This document shows, piece after piece, positions 33,336 through 44,691 of a stretch of DNA of 64,000 nt. Both the position numbers and the translations under genes were made by a program. The notes below the pieces were generated by a model. That model ran no database searches, had not been told where the DNA came from, and was given only the letters and a program-made list of their open reading frames with translations. Each line of letters starts with the position of its first letter. Position 1 is the stretch's first letter. The DNA comes from Tenrec ecaudatus (Eukaryota > Chordata > Mammalia > Afrosoricida > Tenrecidae), in NCBI RefSeq assembly GCF_050624435.1, contig NC_134537.1, forward strand, positions 125,960,086 to 126,024,085, written 5' to 3'.

Positions 33336-34284
33336 GGGATGAGGGACCAGGCCCAGAGGGCCTAGCCACATGCTCCCAGGCACAAGGAGGGGCAGACCCG
33401 GCCTCCCATTGGGCTAGGTTCTGGCTTCCTTTCCTGTGTTCCCTCTGGCTGCTGTTGATCCTGATCTTAGCCGGGATCTCAAAGGCCCCCCAGGGGAAGG
33501 ACATAGTGGGTGGGAATTCTCGAAAGGGAACTGGGTCTCCACCATGTTTCACCTTTCTCCAGGGAGGTGTCTGCCGGAGGAGAGGAGGCTGGGCCCCGTG
33601 GAGGGCAGGAGCAGGCAGCTGTGGGCTGTTCAGAGAGGTCGGTTGGACAGAGGGGGCCAAAGGAGGGGTGGAGCTGAGGATCAAATCCGTTTCCTTCTAG
33701 AGGCCAGAAGGAGAAGGCATTGGGTCTGTAGCCCAGGCCATTAAACAATTGTTCAATGGCAACAGCAGAAGGAGAAGTTATATTGTGTAGACACAGAGGT
33801 GATCGTGTAGAGGGTGTGAGTGAAAAACCTCCCCTTGGGAGAAATGGAGCTCTGAAGCAGGAGGAGCGGCAGAGTCCGGCGCGGGGCCTCTGCTGGACCG
33901 GGTTTGCGCACTTGGTGGTGGACGCGTTCATTTTCATTAGCACTGGAGTGGAAAATGTTTTCTCTCTTAGTGTTCCGGCTCCAGGTGGAAGAATCATTCA
34001 AAGGGCGCACACCCAGGGAGCGGCTGACTGTGTGGTCCTGCATGGCCGCTCCCCCCAGCGGCTGGTGGGCACCAGCATGGCCAGATGCGGCTCATCACCC
34101 ACTGCGGCTTCGTTGTGCCCCCTCTCTAGGCAGCCCGCCGAAGGCAGGGGTGGAAAAGGAGAGTGGGATCCTGAACGCCTGGGGCCTGGAGAGTCCCCCA
34201 CACTCCCAAGGTGGCATAAACACGTTACACTGGACCCAAAGATAGAGGGGGGTCAGAAGCCACTGAGGTGTCGTGGAAGAACCC
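33336..34284. other. Intergenic, no supported gene
   Basis: A plus-strand frame at 33756-34349 runs 197 codons, and an overlapping antisense frame at 33479-33997 runs 172. I recognise neither. The plus frame runs into a SINE and the region is GC-rich, so chance is likely. It is the longest unassigned frame in the intergenic part. Confidence 0.35.
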
Positions 34285-34425
34285 CGGATGGGCCGCTCTG
34301 TGAAGACTGCAGCCAAGAACACCCAGTGGAGCACAGTTCTACACTGTAACCCGGGTCGCAGGGAGTTGAATGGACTAGTACCTGAATAGACTGGCGGTGG
34401 AATGGACTCAACAGTCCATGGTCTG
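34285..34425 (+). mobile_element. SINE variant fragment
   Basis: 'gtggagcacagttctacact' and 'acccgggtcgcagggagttg' resemble the tail of the second SINE subtype at 19658-19815. Confidence 0.5.
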
Positions 34426-35629
34426 TCTGTCTGTCATGGATTTTTTGGGGGTGGGTGGGGAGCAGGAAGCTCAGTCTTGAATTGTTAGTTCTCTTCTCCG
34501 AAGCTGCCAGCCAGCAGCTTGAAGCCCAGCGTCTGAGAAACAGTGTTAAGCAGGACACGTTCCAACAGTGGCTCTCATGTGGGTTCCATCTCACGGAGAC
34601 CCCTGGGCCCCAGAGTGTGGCTGACTTTCCCGAAGCAGATCACTGCCTCTTTCCTGGGAGGCACCACCAACTTCCCACCTCTAGCTTAGCAGCCGGAAGG
34701 GATTTCACAAGACTTGTATTTTTTGTTGACTTACGGGGTTTAAACCAGCAACCACAAAAACAATACTACCTTATTTCATTATCGTGGAAATAAAGTTTGC
34801 TCCCTGCCGTGCCTAGGTAAGGGACAGGCCTGCAGAAAGGAGGAGTGACCCGGGGGAGCAGCTAGGAGGAGAGTGAGACGCCCCCACCTCATGGTAGAGG
34901 GGACCCCAGGGGCGCTGACAGGGCCCCAGGGAAGGGATGGAGGCAGAGGAGTTTCTGCTCCTGCCCAAGTTCCCCCTTCCCCGTGGGCATCACGGGCACA
35001 GCGTGGATCACCTGCTCTCGTTTCGCTTTGAACTGTTAATTAGCTCTTCAATAATTTAGACCATTTCTTTCTGCACCATAAATGGCTGACGTTTTAAAAT
35101 TTAAAGTTTATTTTTGAAAGAAGGGCCAGTTCCCCCTTAGGCATTCTGGGTGTTGTTTAGAAGGGAAATTACTTAGGACTGGAGAAGGTGTTAGGAGCAC
35201 GGAAGGACTGTGCTTGTCTGCGACACACGGGCTCCCAGGGCCAGGGGCCAGACGGGGCGGTGGGCAGCGTGGCCACACATCCAGGCTTTCCAAGGAGCCT
35301 GGAGGCAAGTCCCAGGCCTGGCGCCTGGCAAACAGCATGGGCAACACCCATGTGTGAGGGGGTGGGATTCTTGGAAAGGACAGACAGCATTTAGCTGGAT
35401 TTTCAGGATGGGCCAGAGGCCATTGCCAAATTGGCCATTGCCAATCCAGCCACCTTGGATTCTTCCATAGGTACGTGTGGCTGTGAAGTAAAATGAAAGT
35501 TTCTAAAAGATGTGATTCAGATAATGGTCATGTTCTCTGCTTGTGAAATGTATCTAAGCTTTTGAATAAGTTTTTAATTGTTTTGAGGGACGGGATTGGT
35601 TCTTCTGTCTCAACAGTTTGCTGGCCCCT
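34426..35629. other. Intergenic; AT-rich candidate block
   Basis: No gene. 35025-35110 ('gaactgttaattagctcttc', 'taatttagaccatttctttc') is repeat-free and contrasts with GC-rich flanks, a possible conserved noncoding element. 34415-34435 holds a short CTGT run. Confidence 0.3.
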
Positions 35630-35800
35630 GGCCTAAAGGACAGAATAGAAATAAATGCCCCCTTTGGATTCTTGAGGCTGTAAATCTTGATGGAGATGAG
35701 AGCTTCGTTTTCCTCTTAAGGAGCAGCTGGTGAGTTCGAACTGCTGATCTTGTGGTTAGCAGCCTAAGGCTTAACCCATGAGGCTACCAAGGGAGCCTGA
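35630..35800 (-). mobile_element. AfroSINE-like tRNA-derived SINE
   Basis: Reverse copy: 'gaggctgtaaatcttgatgg', 'gagcagctggtgagttcgaa', 'ttgtggttagcagcctaagg', head 'ctaccaagggagcc'. Confidence 0.85.
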
Positions 35801-35861
35801 GCTTGCATCCCTTGCCCTTCCTCGTATTCTGTGTGCATTCAATCAGTGGGAGAAGGGAAGG

Positions 35862-36044
35862 TCGGGTCAACCGGTCAACAGCTCGGGGAGCTACAGCAAA
35901 GGTGGGTGTTTTCCAACCTCCAAATCCACCCCTGAAGACAAACCTGCTGATTGATGTCTATAACAGTGGCCCCTGAAAAGGGCAGGGAGCACCCTTCCAG
36001 GCTGTCCCTTGTGGAGTGCTCATGAGTCAGAATCCAGGGTTTGG
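35862..36044 (+). mobile_element. SINE variant, degraded
   Basis: 'tcaaccggtcaacagctcgg', 'aaaggtgggtgttttccaac', then 'gcaggg', a short central deletion and 'gctcatgagtcagaatccag' tail. Confidence 0.6.
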
Positions 36045-36344
36045 TTTGGGCAGGTGGGAATGGCTATGTATTCCCAGCTACTGCTTCTGGGCCAGCCTCA
36101 AAGCAGGAGTGGGAGTGATCCCTGGATACACAGCAGAGGCCAGGCCCCTTAGGCCGGTGCTCCCTGCATACATGTTCTTGGGGGCCGGGGAGACTTGGGG
36201 TGTGGCCTGGATCCCATGCTGGAATCCCATGACAGCATAGGGAGGGGCTGCACGGTGTTGGTGGTGGCAGGTGACATTTGAGCAAGTCAGGCTCTCAGAA
36301 GATGTGCTTCAAGCTGCACCGGGATGACTGTCACCTCAATTGCA

Positions 36345-36512
36345 CCGAAGGTGGTTCGAGGTTCAAACTCAGCAGCTGCTCTGCGGGAGGCAGAGGATGC
36401 TGTCTGCTCCTGTAACGAGTCACAGCCCCAGAAACCCGACATGTTGGATCGACCCCACGGCAGAGGTTTGGGTGACGTGATGATGTGCTGCTGCTGCTGT
36501 GAGTTGTCATGG
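36345..36512 (+). mobile_element. AfroSINE fragment
   Basis: 'tcgaggttcaaactcagcag', 'tctgctcctgtaacgagtca', 'cagccccagaaacccgacat'. Confidence 0.7.
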
Positions 36513-36544
36513 GATGGACCCTGAGTCACTGTGTCCTGTAGGTG

Positions 36545-36735
36545 CCAATCCACTGAATCTCACAATAGCCCCATGAGGTCCTAGCCCCTACATGACAGCA
36601 AATGAAATTGAGTCACCGGGCAGTTGAAAACACTTGTCCATGGCCACAAGACTACTAAGTGGCCAAGCTGGGGCAAGAATCTAAGCTGTCTGGCCCCAAA
36701 ACCCATGTCCTGCACTCTGTCCTGCACAGCCCCCT
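36545..36735 (-). mobile_element. MIR fragment
   Basis: 'gaatctcacaatagccccat', 'acttgtccatggccacaaga' and 'gccaagctggggcaagaatc' follow MIR in reverse orientation. Confidence 0.75.
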
Positions 36736-39704
36736 CCTGGCCCTCCCCTGCTCCCTTTGACGCCCCGCACCACCGGCTCAGGCTTCACTTCCTCTGGGAA
36801 GCCTTTCCGATGCCCCTGGATTTCAGAGCAATCACGGCAGCTTCGTCTGGTCTTGGAGAAGGGAGCTGCTGCTTCCCTGGTGTGTCCCCAGCTGGCACCC
36901 TGTCCCCAGCATGCAGGTGCTACTCACAGAGACACGTAATGGGCAAAACCCCCCCTCTCCCCAGACTAAATAAGGTTGTAAACCACCAACTGAGGGGATC
37001 TGAAAGGTCCCTGCGGCCCCTGGCCTCTGGCTCCAAGCCCCTGGCTGTTGAAATGTCCAGCTTGCTTGTAAAGGGATCATAACAAAGTCAGTCCCAAGAG
37101 TCTCCTCTCTACGACTCTGGTGCCGGACTGCTCCATCCATCCTCCTGTCTCCCACCCTGATGGTGGCTGGTCCCTGTGGGCTCTGCCCTCCTGATGGTGA
37201 TGGTCGCAGAAACTGGACCACAGAGTACCCACACCAGGAGCAGCCCAGGCGGCCATGGTCTCTAGTGCGCCTCCTGGTGTCCTAATGAGATTTAGGGGCC
37301 CCTTCCCAGCACTCACAGGGGGAAGGAGAAAGATTTCCCCTGGGGAGAGTCCTCTCTAACTCCCAGTGGGAGGGAGGGCTCACAAATAGGAGTGTCCTTG
37401 CAAACCAGATAACCCCAGTCTGCATTCCTGCCCTAGAGTAACATTGTGTGTGTGTGTGTGTGTGTGTAGAAGATGATGGTGAGTGTGTGTGGGGGAGTTT
37501 TTAAAGGGGAATTGTGTATGTGATAGTGGTGAGGGGGTTTCCTGGAAGTGGCTGGAATGAGGGTCTTTTCACAGCTCCAGCTAACGCTTCTAGAAACTTC
37601 TTGGTGGCTACAGGTCAGGGCGGGGGAGCAGTTGAGGGCAGTGCTTGCCCTGGGCTGGCCACCCTGACTGGGCAGTGCCTGGATGGACTGCCTTCCCTCT
37701 GAAGCCAGAAGGGAGAAAGACAGCTGGCCATACTGGTGACTCTCCAAGGAGCTCCTCCCTCCTCTGTGGGGGCCCGCAGCTCACATAACATGGATGTAGT
37801 CATTGGGGCTTTTGCCAGAATGGCACCCCAGAAGGCCCTCTCTGAATGCTTTCCAAGCCCGTCCTGTGTCCAGCTTGTGAGGCTGTGACAGGTCACTAAT
37901 TACTGTTTTCTCCCCTCTAAACTGTCCCGGGCAGATGCTGCCAGCATGGCTGTGTCTATTTTATTTTTATTTTTTATTTTTGAGATACAATGTTATAACC
38001 CTCGCTGAGACTGCCCCACGGCTCTGGATTGGAAGGGTCTTGTGGCAGGCAGGTACTCCTTCAGAGCCATTGGCAGGGAGCTGGAGCACAATGCTTATCC
38101 AGGGAGACTTGGAGTGCCCCAGAGGAGCACTCCTGGCCCTGGCAGTCTCTCGTTTGCCCCACCTTTATGCATTCAGGGACTGGCAAGAGCTCCCCACTGC
38201 TGGCTGTCCCGTATTTTGGAGGTGTATATTATTCTATATCTGAGGACAAAGATCTATCCGGAGTATTCAACTCTTCTCACCATCAGGACAAGGGAGAGCT
38301 GGGGGCGGGGCTCTAAGTTGCTAGCGGAGAAAGGCTTGGGGGGCAGGGAGCTTGGCAGAGTGGGTGCCTACCAGTTCTGGGTTTGAGCTTCTTACTTCCC
38401 CACTAATGAGTCTAGCGGGCCAGGCCTCTTTTCTAGGGGGCCTAGGTAGGCTTTGTGCCCACAACAGTGGTCACCCTGGTTACAGGGCCCAGCATCTCAG
38501 GTGCTTGCCTATCTCAGACACTGTGAGAAGGCAGGACCGTTTCTTCCATGAGGTCTTTTTTCCCCCCTAAACTCTCTGTCTTTCTCTTTCTCTTACTTCT
38601 GTCTGTCTCTTTCTCACTCCAGCAGCTTTTGTGCCTGGCAGGGTGGGAAGGCGTGGTGCTGGGCAGAAGCCTTGTCTGGCTTTTAAGATGGGGACCAGAG
38701 TTGAGCTGGGACTACCAAGGAGGGCTCTGCAGTCCCCCAAGGGCTTCTCCCAACTCGGTGCCTCCCCAGGGAGTTGCTAAGTGATTAACGGGAACACTAA
38801 TTGGCAGAGGCCACAGAAAGCGCCCTGAGTTGTGGCCAGGCTGGTCCTGTTTCCCTTTGATTTACAGGAGTGAGGAGTCTGCATCCGGAGCCCTAACAAG
38901 CAGGAGGGCGTGTAATTGCCTTCAGGAGTGCAAAGCTCAGGCTCTCCTTTCGCTCCCATCTCAACCAGCTCAGGTGTGACAGCATGGGGGGCGGGGAGTG
39001 GGGGAGGCTCAGCCCAGGGAGTGAAGGCCAAGGGGTCTGGCTGAGCACCAGGCTCACTTGCTCTGGAGGGATGCCAGGCTGGGCTTAGGAGCCCAGAGCC
39101 TGTGTTTTCGGGACCAATGTCCCAGTCAGCTTCAGGCTTCCAAGTGCTGGGTCAGAGCTGGAAGGAGAGATGCTTGACAGTGGATGGAGGACCACCTCCG
39201 GCTTCCACAGAGGCCCTGGGCTGACACAACCTGCCCAGAGGCCACAAATGACTGGTAGCATCACCAGGTATGGAGGTGGTGGTGGTAGTGATGGTGGGGG
39301 CCAAAATTGGGGGGGAGTGTCTCTTCCTAGGGCCCCTGGTGGCTGTGTGTGTGGGGGGGCACCTCACTCCTGCTTCTCTCTCCCCGTCACTCTGGTTCTG
39401 AGAGTCCAGGAAGCAAGATTACTGATGAATTGGGGCTAGTGAACTGCAGGCATTTGACCTGGTTCCGCCCGCTCCTACCAAGCCTGGGCAGTGTGAGTGG
39501 TTTACCTCATCTGGGCAGATAACTTCAGAGGTCTTTTTGGTTTCCAGGTGAAGCTACAGCCTCCAAGTCAGTTTTTCGCTGACATAATAGTTTGGCTTTC
39601 CTTGGCCATCTTTGGCTTCTTTCTCATTTCAGCTAGAGTGGAAGGAGGAGGGCTCCTTAGCAGTTCCTTACCACGCTCATTCTTTCACGCGCCTGGGCTA
39701 GATT
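36736..39704. other. Intergenic, no gene seen
   Basis: About 3 kb without a supported gene. It holds a (GT)n tract at 37445-37467, a T-rich tract at 37958-37982 and a CT-rich tract at 38575-38622. Reading frames of 90-150 codons (for example 36624-37082) are unremarkable. Confidence 0.4.
37445..37467 (+). repeat. (GT)n microsatellite
   Basis: Uninterrupted GT units. Confidence 0.9.
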
Positions 39705-39800
39705 GAGCCCGGGCGATGCTGTGGATAAGCAGCCTGCCGTCGGGACACACGAGCCACTCCACAGGAGAAAAGACCCGGCCATCGAAGCCGGTGCAGGAGG
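39705..39800 (+). mobile_element. SINE fragment
   Basis: 'gataagcagcctgccgtcgg' and 'cgagccactccacaggagaa' resemble the AfroSINE middle. Confidence 0.5.
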
Positions 39801-39849
39801 GCTATTTTGACTTGGAGCAGGAGGACTATTTGATAGTCCTCTAAAAAAC

Positions 39850-39945
39850 TAAATACCATTGCTGTTGAGTTGACTCTGGCTGATGGCGACCCTGCGTGTG
39901 ACATAGGACAACTGTGCCCCATAGGAATTTCAATCTGTGTGTGTG
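39850..39945 (-). mobile_element. AfroSINE tail fragment
   Basis: 'taccattgctgttgagttga', 'gatggcgaccctgcgtgtga'. Confidence 0.6.
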
Positions 39946-42614
39946 TGTTTCCCCAGAAGCAAAATGGCAGGCCTTTCTCCCGAGTGCATCAGGGTGAAGT
40001 CAAACAGACCTCAAAGCACATGGTGGGCAGCCAAAAGGCACCCAGAGCCTCCCACTGGTCTCCAGAGGGCTCTGTTAAAGGGAAGTGGGCGCCAGCCCTG
40101 ACGGCTTCCAAGTGCAGGCCCCCCTCCAGGCTGCTCTCTGAACCTAGCACCCACTGGCTTTTCTCTTGGTGACCCAGGCGATGGACGCCTCCCTGCCTGA
40201 GACTCCGGAGGGAGGTGGCATTTCCCCGCTGTCATTCTAGCACTCTCCCTGAGAGCCTGGCTGCCCCAGGAATAAAAATGCCACTCTGAATTTCAATGAT
40301 CTGTCCTTCAGGGAAATTCTTCAAAGCAGCAGGACTGTTAAAACAGGAAAAGCAAAAGGGAAACAAAGTCATAGTTCCAAAATCACTGTTTGGGGGGGAT
40401 GTGGGAGGTGGGGGTGAGCCAGGAAGCTGCAAAACTCTAGTAGCCAGAGGACAATTCCTGGGAGGAAGGGCCTTATTTTGATCTGCCAAGCGAGAGGAAC
40501 ATTGTTTGACAATGTTTCTGCTTGATGTGAAGGACAATCTTAGGGGAGCGGTTCTTGCAAGGACCGGGCCTCCGTGAGGTGGTGCGTGAAGCAGAAGGAA
40601 TCACTCTCTGTGTGAGATCCCGTGGGCAGAGCAAAGCCGGGAGCTAAAGGATAAATAGAATTGGCTTACCTAGGGCGCAGGGTGGAGCGTGGCGGGATGG
40701 GGTTCGTGGCTGCTCCCCAGACCTGCCTCTCTGCCAGGATGACTTTCCGTACCCACTATGTGTAACACTAGGGGGCGCGAGAGCCCTTCCTCAAAGTGTC
40801 TTGGCAGCAACAATCTCTTATGGGAATGTTGGCAGGACCAGCCCCAGGGCCCCAAGTTCTCCCTGGTTCAGACCCTCTTGGGCTTTATTGAGATGGAACT
40901 GTCTTAAAGATCCTGTCCTCTGGGCCACCTGATATTGGGAGAGCCTTCCCACAGAAGCCAGAGACCTGGAGAAGGCCCCGGATAGGGCTGGAAGTCACGG
41001 AAGCATGCTCCCTTTGCTACCAAGTACATGCTGATCTCCTCAGCAGGCGGAGCCCTGACCATTTTCTCCCCCTCTGAAGTCACCCTGCGTCTTTTCTGTC
41101 TTCCTCACCATCATTTGAGAATGATGGATTCCTGCCCAGCACTGCCCTTCCCCCCACCGCGCCTCCCTCCTACTCCACCCCCCCTCATAGCTGTGCAATG
41201 CTTTGGCGACACAGTTGAACTTGCAAGTCATGCTATAGCAGAAGGGAGGAGATTAAAAATATACTTTGGTGATCACCTTTTAAGAGTAAATCAGAGATAA
41301 GCAATTCTAAGTTCCTGCGACAGCTTGGGTAATTATTTGAAACCAATCTGGTTGATTTAGGGAGACACACTGATTGCTAGACCTGACTAGAGCAGGGGCA
41401 GCCCAGACAGCTTCTTCCCGGGCAAATCCAGAGAGAGCAGGAGAATGGGGGATGGAGTGATGGGTAGGGAGAAGGGGCAGAGAGACAAGAGGCCTGGGGG
41501 GTGAGGTGGGGGTGTTTCTTGTTGAATGCTCTCCAGACTAGAAATGTAGATTGGGATTTCCCTAGATTTACTTACAGAGGAACACTGGGGGTGAGGGCAG
41601 TCTCTTCTGGGGGTGAGGTCACTCATGACAGATGAGCAGCCGGAGGTGGGAGCGAGTCCTGAGTATCCGTCCTCAGACTCCCACCCACCCCTTCCCTTTT
41701 CAGCCTTCCACTCACATCCCAGATCGCCCAGTGTAGCTCCCTGGGCAGGTTTCGCTTCCCTCACAGCTTGTGGTGAAATTGCCCTGCGGGCTAACTCCAT
41801 GTTCGGTCTATGGAGTCAGTTCTGCCCTATCGAAATAGCAGCCATGGTGGGAGGAACGCAGGAAGTCTGTCCCTGCGCACATGTCAGAGCACGTGATCCC
41901 CTTCCTGGTGCGGCGGAAAGCCTGCGCCTCGGGCCTGCCGGAGCCCGCTCACAATTCACCGGCTAAGCAGGAAGACTAACCATGCCACTCGCTTGCCCTA
42001 GAAGTCACGATTTATGCTTCTAATTTTAATTTTCCTCAGCATAGGTCCCAGAAGGATTTATTAAATTTGCTTTGTGGAACCCATTAGCTCTAAACTGAAT
42101 AATGATGTTACTCTAGGCTTGAATCCGTTTACGGTACATTCTCTTGTTCACAGGACTCGAGGACTCCCGTATTCCTCCGTGACCGAATTCTACGTCCGTT
42201 TTCATAAACGAAAGGGGTTACTCAATTTACCTAAAAGTTATTAGTAATGAACGGACACCAGGAGACCACTGGCTGCAGAGGCGGTGAGTCACAAATGGAA
42301 CTCAGGAGAGCGAGGGTGTTCACTGCAAGGTTGAGCAGGACCCTCTGGTGCCCTTGCTTAGCCCGGCGGTGGCTCCTGTGGGCAGTCCTTCCTTCTTTCT
42401 GTCGCTGTGGGCCCTGAGGAGCTTCCGCCTCCAGCCACCCTGGGTGATGGAGTTGACCTCTCCCAAGTTCTAGGCTATCCTCCTCACTGGTCTAGGCCCT
42501 GGTCTTTTCTCCTGTGGACTGGCTGCTGGGTCCCAACTGCAGGCTCCTTCTCCACGGCACGCTAGGGCTCCACCGGTGTGGGCCCGTGCCAGAACACAAG
42601 TTGTAAGGAATGAT
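39946..42614. other. Intergenic, no gene seen; candidate conserved block
   Basis: 2.7 kb without repeats of the recent families. 42000-42260 is AT-rich, with 'cttctaattttaattttcct' and 'ctctaaactgaataatgatg', and is a candidate conserved noncoding element. No gene model is supported. Confidence 0.35.
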
Positions 42615-42800
42615 TCAGGAGCCCTGCTGGCACTGTGGTGCCATGCTTAGCTGCTGGCAGAAAGGCTGGGGGCTTGAACGCAGCAGCCCTCCTCCCCCTC
42701 CAGAGTGCAATGTGGCAATCTGCCTGGCAAACCTGATCGGCAGTTCCACTCTGTCCTGGCGGGTTGACAGCGACCAGTGGGGCTTTGGTTTGGATGTAGA
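42615..42800 (+). mobile_element. AfroSINE-like tRNA-derived SINE
   Basis: 'caggagccctgctggcactg', 'gggggcttgaacgcagcagc', 'gttccactctgtcctggcgg'. Confidence 0.8.
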
Positions 42801-44664
42801 ATGACCCAATCAGATGAACAGCTTCCAGAATATCTAGGTAAATGGACTGTCATAGGAATGTATGCAAATGAAGGGTGGTTTTTATGTTGTTGTTGTTTAC
42901 ATGTTATGGACAGTCATTACCGTTTTGAAGCTGGCTTGCCTATCTGTGGCTGAGGAGCTAGAAATTATTGGCAGGCAGAGGGACATGCCTGAAAGCCCAT
43001 GCCCTGGCGGTGGCTCCCAGGCACCTTTGTCTAATGAAAAATGCATGCCGCGGCTCTAAATTATGGCGGCTTTGGAAAGACAGGATGCCTGGCAGGAAAG
43101 GGTGAGAGAGTTAGCAGACTTGGGGCTTGGAAGGTACTGCTGACAGGGCACCTTTGCTCACCTGGGCACGAACCACTTCCTTCTCGGAAAGTGGGTAAGT
43201 CAGTCAAACATGAAGTCCTACTTCAGTATGTGTAAGTCCCTTAGGGCGCCAGCTGCTAGCACTTGATACATTCTTTAGACTAGGGAGCTAGAAGATCAGT
43301 GCCTTAGAATCTGGGAGTCTGGGGGTGGGGGGACAGGGGGGTCAGCTGCTAAGTTGTTCTGGGTTCCTCAGGGGCTGGCCTGACTCTGGTGGAGCTCAGA
43401 CGGCATCCCGCTGCACCCTAGGCAGGTGCTGGCAATTCTTGGTCCTAGCAGACTTGGTTCCCTTTGGCACGACACCAAGCTAAGCTTGTGTACCTTGCAC
43501 ACAGGGTTTTCCCACAGCCAGAACATGGTGGGGATTGGTGTCTAACTAGTTTCCTCTTTGGGAAGTCTTCTCAGCAACAGCACACAGTAGAGCGGCTTCT
43601 CAGAAAGGTGAGAGATGCAGCGTCCTTTGGGAGCCGCCAGGACAAAGAGACCATGGTAGCCAGTGAGATCAGTGAGTATGATCAGTGAGCATGGTGAGGG
43701 AGTGCCTCAAAGGCAGTCTTATCTGAATCTGCCTGAGAGTAGTCTAGATTGTAAGTGTTCATAGTCAGGTACTTGTATGGTACTTGGGTTCAGATTTAGC
43801 CTTTACAACCACATGCAAGCATGTCCATTTCACAGAATATGACAGAAAACATGTCCTTATAACCAGAAAAAAGTATTTTTTATGGTACTTTTTGCCTACT
43901 CCCTCTCCCATTCCCCCCGTTTGTCCAGCTAGGACTTTCAAGGGAAACAGCATAGAGAATGAAAGTACTCATTGGTGCATGCAAGCCTGATGAATGTAAA
44001 TGTTTCTTTTTTGGATTTCCCAGGTTGAACATTCTAAACCGTAATTCAAGGAGAGAAAAAAGTAGAAGTCGTTTGTCAAGCAGAGTGACCTGATTCTTGT
44101 GGGATCAACATGTTACCACGTTGAGGTTGTCACTACAAAGCGAGTGTGATGAAGTCTGCCTTCTACGGCTAAAACCAAAGCAGCCCTGGCCTGCCAGCCC
44201 AGAATTGCTGAACGAAGCATCTCCTAATCAGGTGGTCTATATGTAGATTTAGACAGCTCCAGGAGGCTGGGAGCCTATCAGGCCCAAACTGATTATTCTA
44301 ATCGAGTGTTTTAATTAAGCACACTTATTGCCAGGATCACAGGCACCAGGCCTGCTTTCCAGTAGTAATGGGATTTTTTTTCTTCTTCTTCTTCTTTTAA
44401 ATTCTTTAGAGTGATAGTGTTTGGCATTGTGGGGGCGTATTTAACATTTCTTCAAAGTAGGCCACGGGAGAGTCTATGTGAGGTACACTCTGCTGAGCTG
44501 GCAGTCTGGCCAGTGGACGCGGGGGGAAAAAATAAAATAGAATAAAAGATATTGCCAACTGGGCTGCAGATGAATCAATACCCCAACAACTGCATCTATT
44601 TGCATCTTCTACTCGAAACACAAAAAGTCATACTGGCTCAGACAAGGTGTAAGAAATATATAAA
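42801..44664. other. Downstream flank of the teneurin gene; candidate conserved block
   Basis: No gene or recent repeat was recognised over 1.9 kb, which is unusual for this window. 44195-44400 is rich in ATTA/TTAATTA-like cores ('gtgttttaattaagcacact'). Low repeat content close to a developmental gene is compatible with regulatory sequence, but conservation is unknown. Confidence 0.35.
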
Positions 44665-44685
44665 CACACACACATTGGGTTGCCT

Positions 44686-44691
44686 TTTATT
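44686..44691 (-). terminator. Distal poly(A) signal candidate
   Basis: Minus-strand AATAAA, with a GT-rich stretch (the ACACAC run at 44665-44674 read in reverse) 10-20 bases downstream, a favourable arrangement for cleavage. Confidence 0.5.

Noticed and set aside
33479-34349. Overlapping 197-codon (+) and 172-codon (-) frames in intergenic sequence
   Set aside because: Opposite frames open together in GC-rich DNA, one ends inside a SINE, and no domain or splice context is visible.
1-44660. A downstream neighbouring gene such as DCTD, which lies beyond TENM3 in human
   Set aside because: I looked for exons with known protein wording on both strands and found none; the neighbour must lie further left.
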